From: Bacteroidia bacterium | GTDB taxonomy: Bacteria; Bacteroidota; Bacteroidia; Bacteroidales; Azobacteroidaceae | DNA: 5,426 nucleotides | Direction: 5' to 3' | NCBI GenBank assembly: GCA_025996815.1 | Contig: BNTT01000177.1 | Coordinates: 1-5,426 of the forward strand | Part shown: positions 1 through 5,359 of the stretch, piece after piece | Layout of the letters: each line of letters starts with the position of its first letter | Position numbering within the stretch: the first letter of the stretch is position 1 | Notes under the pieces: generated by a model | Seen by the model: only the letters and a program-made list of their open reading frames with translations | Database searches by the model: none | Told to the model about the DNA's origin: nothing | Program-made: the position numbers and the translations under genes

Positions 1-98
1 CCCGCGACCTCATCGGTGACAACTCCCGATACTTCCCATTCTGTATTCACAGGCAAAAGTATCTTCTCTAATATCTGACTTCCCGTATATTTTTCCAT
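1..98 (-). CDS. Transposase N-terminus, possibly ISL3 family (partial)
   Basis: A minus-strand reading frame starts at ATG (complement of 96-98) and runs open for 32 codons off the left edge of the window. The protein begins MEKYTGSQILEKILLPVNTE and continues with W-E-V-S-G-V-V-T-D-E-V-A-G. A short helix-forming start followed by 'W-x-V-x-x-V-x-x-D' resembles, from memory, the N-terminus of ISL3-family transposases, which would be followed by a zinc-binding and a DDE domain outside the window. A TAATTTTG promoter element lies 4 nt upstream of the ATG, as is common for Bacteroidota IS genes with very short leaders. A candidate IS end lies about 40 nt upstream. Only 32 residues are visible, so the open frame is seen directly but the family is inferred; an unrelated small protein is possible. 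Confidence 0.45.
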   Translation of the reverse strand, partial: MEKYTGSQILEKILLPVNTEWEVSGVVTDEVA

Positions 99-102
99 GC
101 CG

Positions 103-110
103 CAAAATTA
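103..110 (-). promoter_or_regulatory. Bacteroidota-type -7 element (TAATTTTG)
   Basis: On the minus strand TAATTTTG matches the Bacteroidota -7 consensus TAnnTTTG and sits 4 nt before the ATG of the partial transposase-like gene. I see no convincing TTG at the expected -33 distance. If used, the transcript would be almost leaderless. Confidence 0.4.
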
Positions 111-117
111 CTACTTT

Positions 118-139
118 CCACACAATTCCCAGTAGAACC
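118..139 (-). repeat. Candidate left end of the partial minus-strand IS
   Basis: Read on the minus strand from base 139 inward, the sequence begins GGTTCTACTGGG and runs toward the transposase-like start at 98. A terminus starting with GG about 40 bp before the transposase start fits ISL3-type elements. The AT-only stretch just outside it (140-148) would be a plausible target. The matching right end lies outside the window, so the boundary is inferred. Confidence 0.3.
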
Positions 140-145
140 ATTTTT

Positions 146-163
146 TTTAATGCGTTGACCCTG
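146..163 (-). repeat. Orphan ISAs1-like terminal inverted repeat
   Basis: The minus-strand sequence of 146-163 is CAGGGTCAACGCATTAAA. It matches the left terminal repeat of the neighbouring ISAs1 element (CAGGGCAACCGCATCAAA) at 14 of 18 positions, but points the opposite way. It therefore looks like an end of a second, related element abutting the first, separated by only 10 bp (164-173). The rest of that element is not visible on its inner side, where the candidate ISL3-type end begins a few bases away. The similarity is seen directly; its origin as an IS remnant is inference. It could also be simple hairpin sequence, since CCCTG (159-163) pairs with CAGGG (174-178). Confidence 0.45.
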
Positions 164-164
164 T

Positions 165-173
165 AGATAATAA
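165..173. repeat. Possible degenerate target-site duplication, left copy
   Basis: The nine bases outside the left IS end (AGATAATAA) match the nine outside the right end at 1210-1218 (GTATAATAA) at 7 of 9 positions in register. ISAs1-family insertions usually generate 8-10 bp duplications, so this fits an old duplication with two substitutions. The flanks are AT-rich, so chance similarity is possible. Confidence 0.35.
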
Positions 174-195
174 CAGGGCAACCGCATCAAAATTT
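174..195 (+). repeat. ISAs1-family left terminal inverted repeat
   Basis: CAGGGCAACCGCATCAAA followed by ATTT. The outer 18 bases are the exact reverse complement of the right end at 1192-1209; there is one mismatch at position 19, then three further matches. Confidence 0.88.
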
Positions 196-208
196 CCCTA
201 AAAAGGCT

Positions 209-216
209 TACCTTTG
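209..216 (+). promoter_or_regulatory. -7 element of the ISAs1 transposase (TACCTTTG)
   Basis: TACCTTTG is an exact match to TAnnTTTG and ends 7 nt before the transposase ATG at 224, implying a leaderless or nearly leaderless transcript. No clear -33 TTG is present at the expected distance. Confidence 0.5.
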
Positions 217-223
217 CACCTCC

Positions 224-1196
224 ATGGAACATAGCATAAATTATTACATGGAAGCGATAGAAGACCCTCGCGTGCAGGGACGTTGCTTGCACTTGTTGTC
301 GGACATTTTGGTAACTGCAGTGTGCACCTATTTGACCGGCGGCGTTGATTATCAGGACATGCACATATTTGCCAAAGAGCGGGGGCATCTGTTGCCGGAG
401 ATATTACGACTGCCCCATGGCGCACCATCTCCAGATACTTTTGAACGGGTTTTAGGCTCATTGAGCCAACAGCAATGCAAACTTGTTTGGAAACTTACGG
501 TAAAGAAATCTTAAGTGTGCTGGCAGAAAAACAAATCGTATTGGATGGTAAAAAGTTGAAAGGAGTTTCGCCCACCAGCAAGGGAAACAGCGGTCGTGTC
601 CATAGATGCCATCGGGACTCAAACGAAGATTGCCGAAAAAATAGTAGCCAAAGGGGGACACTATTTTCTTTCGGTCAAAGGCAACCAGCAAGGTTTATTA
701 GACGATTTAGAGTATGCCTTCAAATGCAAAAGAGGGAGCTGTTTTCAGGGCGACATAGAATCAGACCATGGTCGCATAGAAACACGTAAATGTAGTATTT
801 TGCCGGCAAAAGATTTTCTGTTGGAAAAAAATTTATTGGCATGGCAAGATGTTTTTACGTTAGTCAAAATAGATGCAAGTCGAGAAATAAAGGGCGAATT
901 ACATCAAGAAACGCGCTATTATATCAGTGACGAAAAGATATCTAACCCTTCGTATTTACAATTCTTTAGCAAGAGGACATTGGGGCATTGAAAATCACTT
1001 ACACTGGCATTTGGATGTAACCTTCAAGGAAGATGCTTGTCGGGCAAGAACGGGATATGCGCCCCAGAATCTGTCGACCGTGCGTAAATTCGCCTTGCAG
1101 ATACTCTCTGACATCACAGACAGGCATAGTTTGAAAAAAAGACAGTATAAGGCCGCCTTGGATATTGGCTATTTGAAAAAAATCCTTAAAATTTGA
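224..1196 (+). pseudogene. ISAs1-family transposase, disrupted by two frameshifts and a deletion
   Basis: Three frames together rebuild one DDE transposase of the ISAs1 family. Part one (224 to about 473) is the N-terminal associated domain, with EDPR, LTGG and 'APSPDTFERVLGSL'. A missing base near 472-476 shifts into part two (about 475-594), which carries the first catalytic Asp in QIVLDGKKLKG (codon 544-546). At about 594-596 some 40-45 residues are missing, normally including the K-S-N-E-I motif, and the frame changes again. Part three (596 to about 965) has SIDAIGTQ with the second Asp (605-607) and the KGNQ motif. An extra base near 960-966 leads to part four, ending at 1196, with RGHWGIENHLHW and the catalytic Glu in TFKED (1029-1031). 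All three DDE residues survive but never in one frame. The ATG at 224 follows an exact -7 element. Family assignment is firm and the gene is clearly non-functional as read. Confidence 0.9.
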
Positions 1197-1209
1197 TGCG
1201 GTTGCCCTG
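1188..1209 (-). repeat. ISAs1-family right terminal inverted repeat
   Basis: Reverse complement of the left end, 18 of 18 outer bases and 21 of 22 overall. The transposase stop codon (1194-1196) lies within this repeat. Confidence 0.88.
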
Positions 1210-1218
1210 GTATAATAA
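1210..1218. repeat. Possible degenerate target-site duplication, right copy
   Basis: GTATAATAA directly follows the right IS end and matches the left flank (165-173) at 7 of 9 positions, with the last seven identical. It could be an aged duplication or chance in AT-rich sequence. Confidence 0.35.
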
Positions 1219-1249
1219 TGATAATTCCAATTAAATGAAATTTTTTTAT

Positions 1250-1257
1250 TATCTTTG
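1250..1257 (+). promoter_or_regulatory. -7 element of the AAA-ATPase-like gene (TATCTTTG)
   Basis: TATCTTTG matches TAnnTTTG exactly and lies 40 bp outside the IS right end and 30 nt before the ATG at 1288. A start site about 5-8 nt downstream would give a 23-26 nt leader. No strong -33 TTG is seen. Because the TTG at 1255 is part of this element, it is unlikely to be the gene's start codon. Confidence 0.55.
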
Positions 1258-1261
1258 CCAA

Positions 1262-1291
1262 ATGAAAATATTAAAAATTCAGAAGTCATGA
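1262..1291 (+). other. Nine-codon upstream ORF overlapping the ATPase-like gene start
   Basis: ATG at 1262 opens a frame encoding MKILKIQKS, whose TGA (1289-1291) overlaps the downstream ATG (1288-1290) in an ATGA junction. The ATG is only 4 nt past the -7 element, so it would lie at the extreme 5' end of the mRNA or just upstream of it. If transcribed and translated, it could couple translation to the main gene. Nothing but its geometry supports it; chance is a real possibility. Confidence 0.2.
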
Positions 1292-2850
1292 AGAAATTAC
1301 CGATAGGCATTCAATCGTTTGAAGAATTGCGCAGTGCAGGTTATTTGTATGTGGATAAGACACGAGAGATAGAGCAACTGACTTGTTCGCATATCGTTTT
1401 TCTTTCGCGTCCGCGCCGTTTTGGGAAGTCGCTGCTGGTGAGCACGCTTGGTGAACTTTACATGGGCAACAAATCGCTGTTTGAGGGGCTTTACATCTAT
1501 GATAAATGGGATTGGACACAGCAATATCCTGTTATACGGCTCGACTGGACGAATATAGAGCATAATAGTAATGAAGAGATGGAAGAAGATATGTCAGATT
1601 ATTTGCAGTCAATAGCTACTGTCAACGACATAAAACTTACCCGTCGGTTTGCATCCGGTCGGTTTGCCGAATTGATAGAGTCATTGCACCGTAAAAAAGG
1701 CAATAAAGTGGTTGTGCTCATTGACGAGTACGACAAACCCATACTGGATTCGATAGGCACGACGGAAGCAGCAGGTATTCGTGCGTTTCTTCAAAAATTT
1801 TACGTGATATTGAAAGCCGCCGACGACCATTTGAAATTTGTTTTCCTGACAGGTGTAACGAAAGTTGCAAAAGTGTCGATATTTTCGGTGTTAAACAGCC
1901 CCGATGATATTACAATAAGCGATAAATATGCCTCTATCTGTGGTTACACGCAGGAAGAACTGGAACGCGACTTTTCGAAATATATTGACGAAACGGCAGT
2001 ACACGTGGGTATGACAAGGGAAGATTTGCTGGCGAAAATTCGTAAAATGTACGATGGTTACACCTGGGATGGCAAGACATCGGTTTACAATCCATTTTCT
2101 ACTTTGATGTTTTTTAGCAAGCAAAAATTTTCCAATTATTGGTTTGAAACAGGAACACCCACTTTTTTGATAGAACGGCTGAAAAAACGCAGCCTTGCCA
2201 AAACGGTATTAGAACCGGTTATTGTTGATTCTTCGGCTTTCGACAGTTACGACCCGGATGCGCTTGATGATGTCCCTTTATTATTTCAGACAGGCTATCT
2301 GACTATAAAAGATGAAAAAATGACTGACGGAGATTCTCTATACACGCTTGGAGTTCCCAATCTGGAAGTGCGAGAGTCGTTGATGAAGCATCTGTTATGT
2401 GCATTTACTCAATACCCTGTGGAACAATTGGGAGTATTAGGGAAAGCGATGTTGCAACAAATCCGTAATTACGATGTAGAGGGTCTGACAAATAATCTGC
2501 GTAAGATGCTTGCCGGTGTTCCCTACACTTTACAGCCGGAAGACCATGCCACCGAAGCCCGTTATCACATCATCTTTCAGGTGTGGATGACTTTGTTGGG
2601 TTTCACCATTCAGAGCGAAAGGTTGACTGATAGCGGAAGAATGGATGCGGTCTTGTTGCAAGGCGAAGTAGCAATCGTGGCGGAATTGAAATACCACGCC
2701 ACCACGAAACTTGATACTTTGCTTGACCAAGCCATCGCACAAATCCGCGAGAAACGCTACTATGAACCTTTTATTGATAAAAAAGTCATTCTTCTGGGGC
2801 TTGCCTTCGGAGGCAATGAGGTGGCGTGCCGGATAGAACCGTTAAAATAA
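1288..2850 (+). CDS. AAA-ATPase-like protein with C-terminal PD-(D/E)XK nuclease-type domain
   Basis: A 520-residue protein of the family with an AAA-ATPase-like domain (PF09820) followed by PDDEXK_9 (PF08011), abundant in Bacteroidales and of unsettled function. The N-terminus 'KKLPIGIQSFEELR...GYLYVDKT' is typical. A Walker A-like stretch is at 41-49 (RPRRFGKSL), Walker B at 141-149 (VVVLIDEYD), and a sensor-like FLTGVTKVAKVSIFSVLNS at 187-205, then GYTQEEL (219-225), YDGYTW (255-260), YNPFS (267-271) and YWFETGTP (284-291). The C-terminal domain has the nuclease signature: Asp453 in SGRMD, Glu466 and Lys468 in AELKY, and a following Gln481 in the LDQAIAQI helix. All key residues are intact and the length is normal. 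No signal peptide or membrane segment, so probably cytoplasmic. ATG 1288 was chosen over the in-frame TTG 1255 because family proteins start near KKLPIG and the TTG lies in the promoter. A role in defence, DNA processing or genome rearrangement is speculation. Confidence 0.9.
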   Translation: MKKLPIGIQSFEELRSAGYLYVDKTREIEQLTCSHIVFLSRPRRFGKSLLVSTLGELYMGNKSLFEGLYIYDKWDWTQQYPVIRLDWTNIEHNSNEEMEEDMSDYLQSIATVNDIKLTRRFASGRFAELIESLHRKKGNKVVVLIDEYDKPILDSIGTTEAAGIRAFLQKFYVILKAADDHLKFVFLTGVTKVAKVSIFSVLNSPDDITISDKYASICGYTQEELERDFSKYIDETAVHVGMTREDLLAKIRKMYDGYTWDGKTSVYNPFSTLMFFSKQKFSNYWFETGTPTFLIERLKKRSLAKTVLEPVIVDSSAFDSYDPDALDDVPLLFQTGYLTIKDEKMTDGDSLYTLGVPNLEVRESLMKHLLCAFTQYPVEQLGVLGKAMLQQIRNYDVEGLTNNLRKMLAGVPYTLQPEDHATEARYHIIFQVWMTLLGFTIQSERLTDSGRMDAVLLQGEVAIVAELKYHATTKLDTLLDQAIAQIREKRYYEPFIDKKVILLGLAFGGNEVACRIEPLK

Positions 2851-2873
2851 AGTTATACTATCTATGCTCGGTT

Positions 2874-5102
2874 ATGACGATTAAGACACGTATCCCTTTC
2901 TATTCCATTGCGGCACTGATAGTCGTGATGGCAACCGCCACGTTTTTGGAAAAAGAGCACGGCACGAGTTGGGTGTATGCCAATATATACGGCACGTGGT
3001 GGTTCGCCGGTTTGTGGGGAATTACCGCCGTTGCAGGCATCATCGGCATCGTCAAAGGGAGGTTGTACAAAAACGGCGCGTTGTTTTTGTTGCATTTCTC
3101 ATTTATTCTTATTCTGACAGGTGCGTTATGCACCAAACTTTTCTCGCAACAGGGCTATGTGGTGCTTGACAGAACGCATCTCTGCGAAGCAATGCAGACC
3201 GACGAGGGCTTGACCGCTTTGCCTTTTACTGTGCAATTAGACACGTTTTATGTGGCGTATTATCCCGGGACGAATGCGCCGTCTGATTATATCTCGCATT
3301 TTTTTATCAGCGACAAAACGGCAGGGCAAGAGTTGAAAGGACAAGTTTCGATGAACAGGATTTTCCGGCATCAAGGCTATCGTTTCTATCAATCGTCGTT
3401 TGAAGACGGCGGGAATGCAAGCGTATTGAGCCTCAACAAAGATGTGTGGGGCATTCCGCTGACTTATAGCGGCTACGCATTATTTGTGGTGGCAATGATT
3501 TGGTTTTTGTTTTCGCCCCAAAATGTGTTTCGCAAATTATTATCTTCACTGACGCTAAAAAAGCCGTTGCTGATGCTTGGATTGTTCATTGCCGTGCCCG
3601 CTTTCGGACAGGTGATGACCCCCGACAGCCTGTCTATCAACCGGCAATACGCCTCAGAATTTGGCAAATTAGTCATCCTCTACAACGGGCGAATGATGCC
3701 TGTAACCACCTTCGCCCACGATTTTACGCTGAAATTGACCGGAAAAACATCGTTTGGCTATTTGGATGCCAACCAATTTTTGGCAGGCTTCCTGTTCTTC
3801 CCCGAACGGTGGCAACAGGTAGCCCTGTTTGATGTCAAAGACGGCGAGTTGAAAAAACTCTTGAACGCCGAAAGGGAAAAAGCCGCCTTGCAAGACTTCT
3901 ACGATGCCGGCGGCGGTTACAAATTAAGCAAATATTGGAAAAATTTGAGCCGGCAGGGTGCACGCTCGCCGCAACTGAAAGAGATAGAAAAGTTGAACGA
4001 CAAGATACAGTTAATCGGTATGCTGCACGCCGGCAGCCTGTTGCAAATCTATCCGCAGCGCATACAAAACCGGGTGCAATGGTACTATCCCACGCAGGAT
4101 TTGAACACGGACGAGGAGCAACGAAACCTCCACGTCATCCGCCACTCGCTGCTGAATTATTATCAGGCAATCAAGTCAAATGATGCCCGACAAACGGACG
4201 AAAGTCTGCAAGTCATCAGCGATTTTCAGCAACAAAATGCCGGCGATATTCTTCCGTCGGAATGGAGCCGGGAGGTAGAAATTTTCTATATGAAAGCCGA
4301 TTTCTCCGCGCTGTTATTCAAAGTAAACCTGACTTTGGGGCTATTAGCTCTACTGTCGCTATTCCTGTTTGCCGGCAAAAAAGCAAGAACAGCCGACCGG
4401 CTCTTTTACGTCTTATTGGCTGCAAGCCTAACAGTTCACACCGTTTCCATCGCCCTGCGCACCTACATTGCCGGACGACTGCCCTTCGGCAACGGCTACG
4501 AAACAATGCTCTTAATAGCGTGGAGCGCAATGTTCCTCGCCGTGATTTTCGGACGAAAAATCCGCATCCTGCTCCCCTTCGGCTATCTCCTCTCCGGCTG
4601 CACGCTGTTAGTAGCCTGCATCGGCACAAAAAATCCGCAAATCACGCCCTTAGTCCCGGTGCTGTCCTCCCCACTGTTGAGCCTCCACGTCTCCACCATA
4701 ATGGTAGCCTACACCCTGTTAGCCTTCATCACCCTAAACAGCCTAACAGCAATAATCCAACATTGCACCACCAAATCACCCCAAAAGTCCCAGTTACAAC
4801 AACAGCAAACCTACAGCCTCATCTGTTTATATCCGGCAATCTTATTTCTCGGCGCAGGAATTTTCCTCGGCGCGGTGTGGGCAAACATCTCGTGGGGACG
4901 CTACTGGGGCTGGGACCCCAAAGAAGTGTGGGCACTCATCACGTTCCTGCTCTACAGCCTGCCCATCCACCAACGCCATTTAAAACTATTCACCAACCCG
5001 CTGTATTTCCATTGCTACTGCATAGTCGCCTTCCTAAGCGTGCTAATCACCTACTTTGGCGTAAATTATTTTCTTGGCGGGATGCACAGTTATGCGGGAT
5101 AA
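2874..5102 (+). CDS. ccsA: CcsBA-type fused cytochrome c biogenesis protein (ResB-CcsA)
   Basis: A 742-residue inner-membrane protein of system II cytochrome c maturation, which exports haem and attaches it to CXXCH apocytochromes. The N-terminal ResB/CcsB-like part has membrane segments near 7-26, 42-60 and 67-87, a ResB-like 'GYRFYQSSFEDGG' (168-180), and a segment near 196-213 (TYSGYALF). A further segment near 231-245 precedes a mostly extracytoplasmic stretch to about 477, as in Bacteroidota fusions. The CcsA part has about eight more segments, GRLPFGNGYETML (534-546) and the WWD motif (WANISWGRYWGWDPKEVW, 669-686). Candidate haem ligands are H74 (TM-His1), H605 (P-His1), H699 (TM-His2) and H738 in GMHSY (P-His2), assigned by comparison with Helicobacter CcsBA. 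ATG 2874 is preferred: the in-frame GTG 2826 would overlap the previous gene by 25 nt and put a non-family extension before the first membrane segment. The gap to the ATPase-like gene is 23 bp. TATCTATG at 2859-2866 is a one-mismatch -7 element, so it may have its own promoter. Confidence 0.93.
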   Translation: MTIKTRIPFYSIAALIVVMATATFLEKEHGTSWVYANIYGTWWFAGLWGITAVAGIIGIVKGRLYKNGALFLLHFSFILILTGALCTKLFSQQGYVVLDRTHLCEAMQTDEGLTALPFTVQLDTFYVAYYPGTNAPSDYISHFFISDKTAGQELKGQVSMNRIFRHQGYRFYQSSFEDGGNASVLSLNKDVWGIPLTYSGYALFVVAMIWFLFSPQNVFRKLLSSLTLKKPLLMLGLFIAVPAFGQVMTPDSLSINRQYASEFGKLVILYNGRMMPVTTFAHDFTLKLTGKTSFGYLDANQFLAGFLFFPERWQQVALFDVKDGELKKLLNAEREKAALQDFYDAGGGYKLSKYWKNLSRQGARSPQLKEIEKLNDKIQLIGMLHAGSLLQIYPQRIQNRVQWYYPTQDLNTDEEQRNLHVIRHSLLNYYQAIKSNDARQTDESLQVISDFQQQNAGDILPSEWSREVEIFYMKADFSALLFKVNLTLGLLALLSLFLFAGKKARTADRLFYVLLAASLTVHTVSIALRTYIAGRLPFGNGYETMLLIAWSAMFLAVIFGRKIRILLPFGYLLSGCTLLVACIGTKNPQITPLVPVLSSPLLSLHVSTIMVAYTLLAFITLNSLTAIIQHCTTKSPQKSQLQQQQTYSLICLYPAILFLGAGIFLGAVWANISWGRYWGWDPKEVWALITFLLYSLPIHQRHLKLFTNPLYFHCYCIVAFLSVLITYFGVNYFLGGMHSYAG

Positions 5103-5119
5103 ATCTGTAATACTCGGCT

Positions 5120-5170
5120 ATGAAAAAAAGTTGTACCTTTCCTCTAAAAATCCTAAATCAGCACAGATAG
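5120..5170 (+). other. Sixteen-codon ORF after ccsBA, possibly the start of a lost gene
   Basis: ATG at 5120 opens MKKSCTFPLKILNQHR and then meets TAG. The lysine-rich start followed by hydrophobic residues looks like the beginning of an exported protein, but there is nothing further downstream in frame. The eleven bases carrying its start (CTCGGCTATGA, 5114-5124) match those at the ccsBA start (CTCGGTTATGA, 2868-2878) at 10 positions. It could be a gene remnant or chance. Confidence 0.15.
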
Positions 5171-5172
5171 GA

Positions 5173-5180
5173 TAACTTTG
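5173..5180 (+). promoter_or_regulatory. Orphan -7 element (TAACTTTG) downstream of ccsBA
   Basis: TAACTTTG matches TAnnTTTG exactly, but no credible coding region follows before the T tract at 5335. A similar but imperfect string, TATCTTTTG, follows at 5206-5214. If active it would produce a short non-coding transcript of about 155 nt; it may equally be chance in AT-rich sequence. Confidence 0.25.
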
Positions 5181-5244
5181 TAATATATTGATAATGAGCA
5201 TATATTATCTTTTGTAGCGATGAGGCAGACACAAAGTAGTACCG

Positions 5245-5257
5245 CCCCCCCCCCCCC
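5245..5257. repeat. Homopolymer run of 13 C
   Basis: Thirteen consecutive C residues (G on the minus strand) lie in non-coding sequence between ccsBA and the end of the window. Such tracts vary in length through slippage, and length is also prone to sequencing error. It sits directly against the outer arm of the nested inverted repeat. Confidence 0.9.
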
Positions 5258-5343
5258 TTTAATGAAGGTGAGAATGTGGGTATTTTAAAAATTAAAATAC
5301 TTTCCTTTACCACCTTACTTTTTTCCATTAAGGGTTTTTTTTT
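5255..5343 (+). terminator. Nested inverted repeat ending in a T tract, probable terminator
   Basis: Three nested arm pairs are visible. CCCTTTAATG (5255-5264) pairs with CATTAAGGG (5326-5334) with one bulged T. AAGGTG (5265-5270) pairs with CACCTT (5311-5316). GTATTTTA (5280-5287) pairs with TAAAATAC (5293-5300) around a 5-nt loop. Nine T follow at once (5335-5343), then CC and nine more T. This is the right order for a factor-independent terminator of rightward transcription from ccsBA, although it is long, AT-rich and 150 bp past the stop codon. A small palindromic mobile repeat (MITE-like) is the main alternative. Confidence 0.4.
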
Positions 5344-5359
5344 CCTTTTTTTTTCCCTC

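Larger units (their letters stand above)
174..1209 (+). mobile_element. Decayed ISAs1-family (H-repeat type) insertion sequence, 1036 bp
   Basis: The element is bounded by inverted repeats that match perfectly over the outer 18 bp and at 21 of 22 positions overall (174-195 and 1188-1209), each starting CAGGG at the outer edge. It carries one transposase gene reading left to right that ends inside the right repeat, the usual compact layout. The coding part is broken by two 1-nt frameshifts and an internal deletion of roughly 130 bp, which also explains why it is shorter than the usual 1.15-1.3 kb. With both ends preserved it cannot make its own transposase but could perhaps still be mobilised in trans. 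It is bordered on the left by other IS ends and on the right by the promoter of the ATPase-like gene. Confidence 0.88.

Noticed and set aside
68..461. Minus-strand open frames across the IS left end and transposase start
   Set aside because: They lie antisense to the ISAs1 transposase N-terminal domain, cross the terminal repeat and show no family features.
460..480. Programmed -1 frameshifting in the ISAs1 transposase
   Set aside because: No slippery heptamer is present at the junction, ISAs1 transposases are normally single-frame, and there are two further lesions downstream.
1255..1287. TTG at 1255 as the start of the ATPase-like gene
   Set aside because: It overlaps the -7 element TATCTTTG, and family members normally begin close to the KKLPIGIQSFE motif encoded from ATG 1288.
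999..1310. A 103-codon minus-strand frame crossing the IS right end
   Set aside because: It runs antisense over the transposase C-terminus and the promoter region of the next gene, with no recognisable protein features.
2826..2873. GTG at 2826 as the start of ccsBA
   Set aside because: It would add 16 residues overlapping the upstream gene's 3' end; the ATG at 2874 places a short positive segment directly before the first membrane helix.
4262..5110. A 282-codon open frame on the plus strand overlapping the 3' third of ccsBA
   Set aside because: Its product is rich in Pro, His, Arg and Asn with no recognisable domain, while the overlapping frame encodes a clear CcsA domain with the WWD motif. 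The openness follows from the C-rich composition of this stretch.
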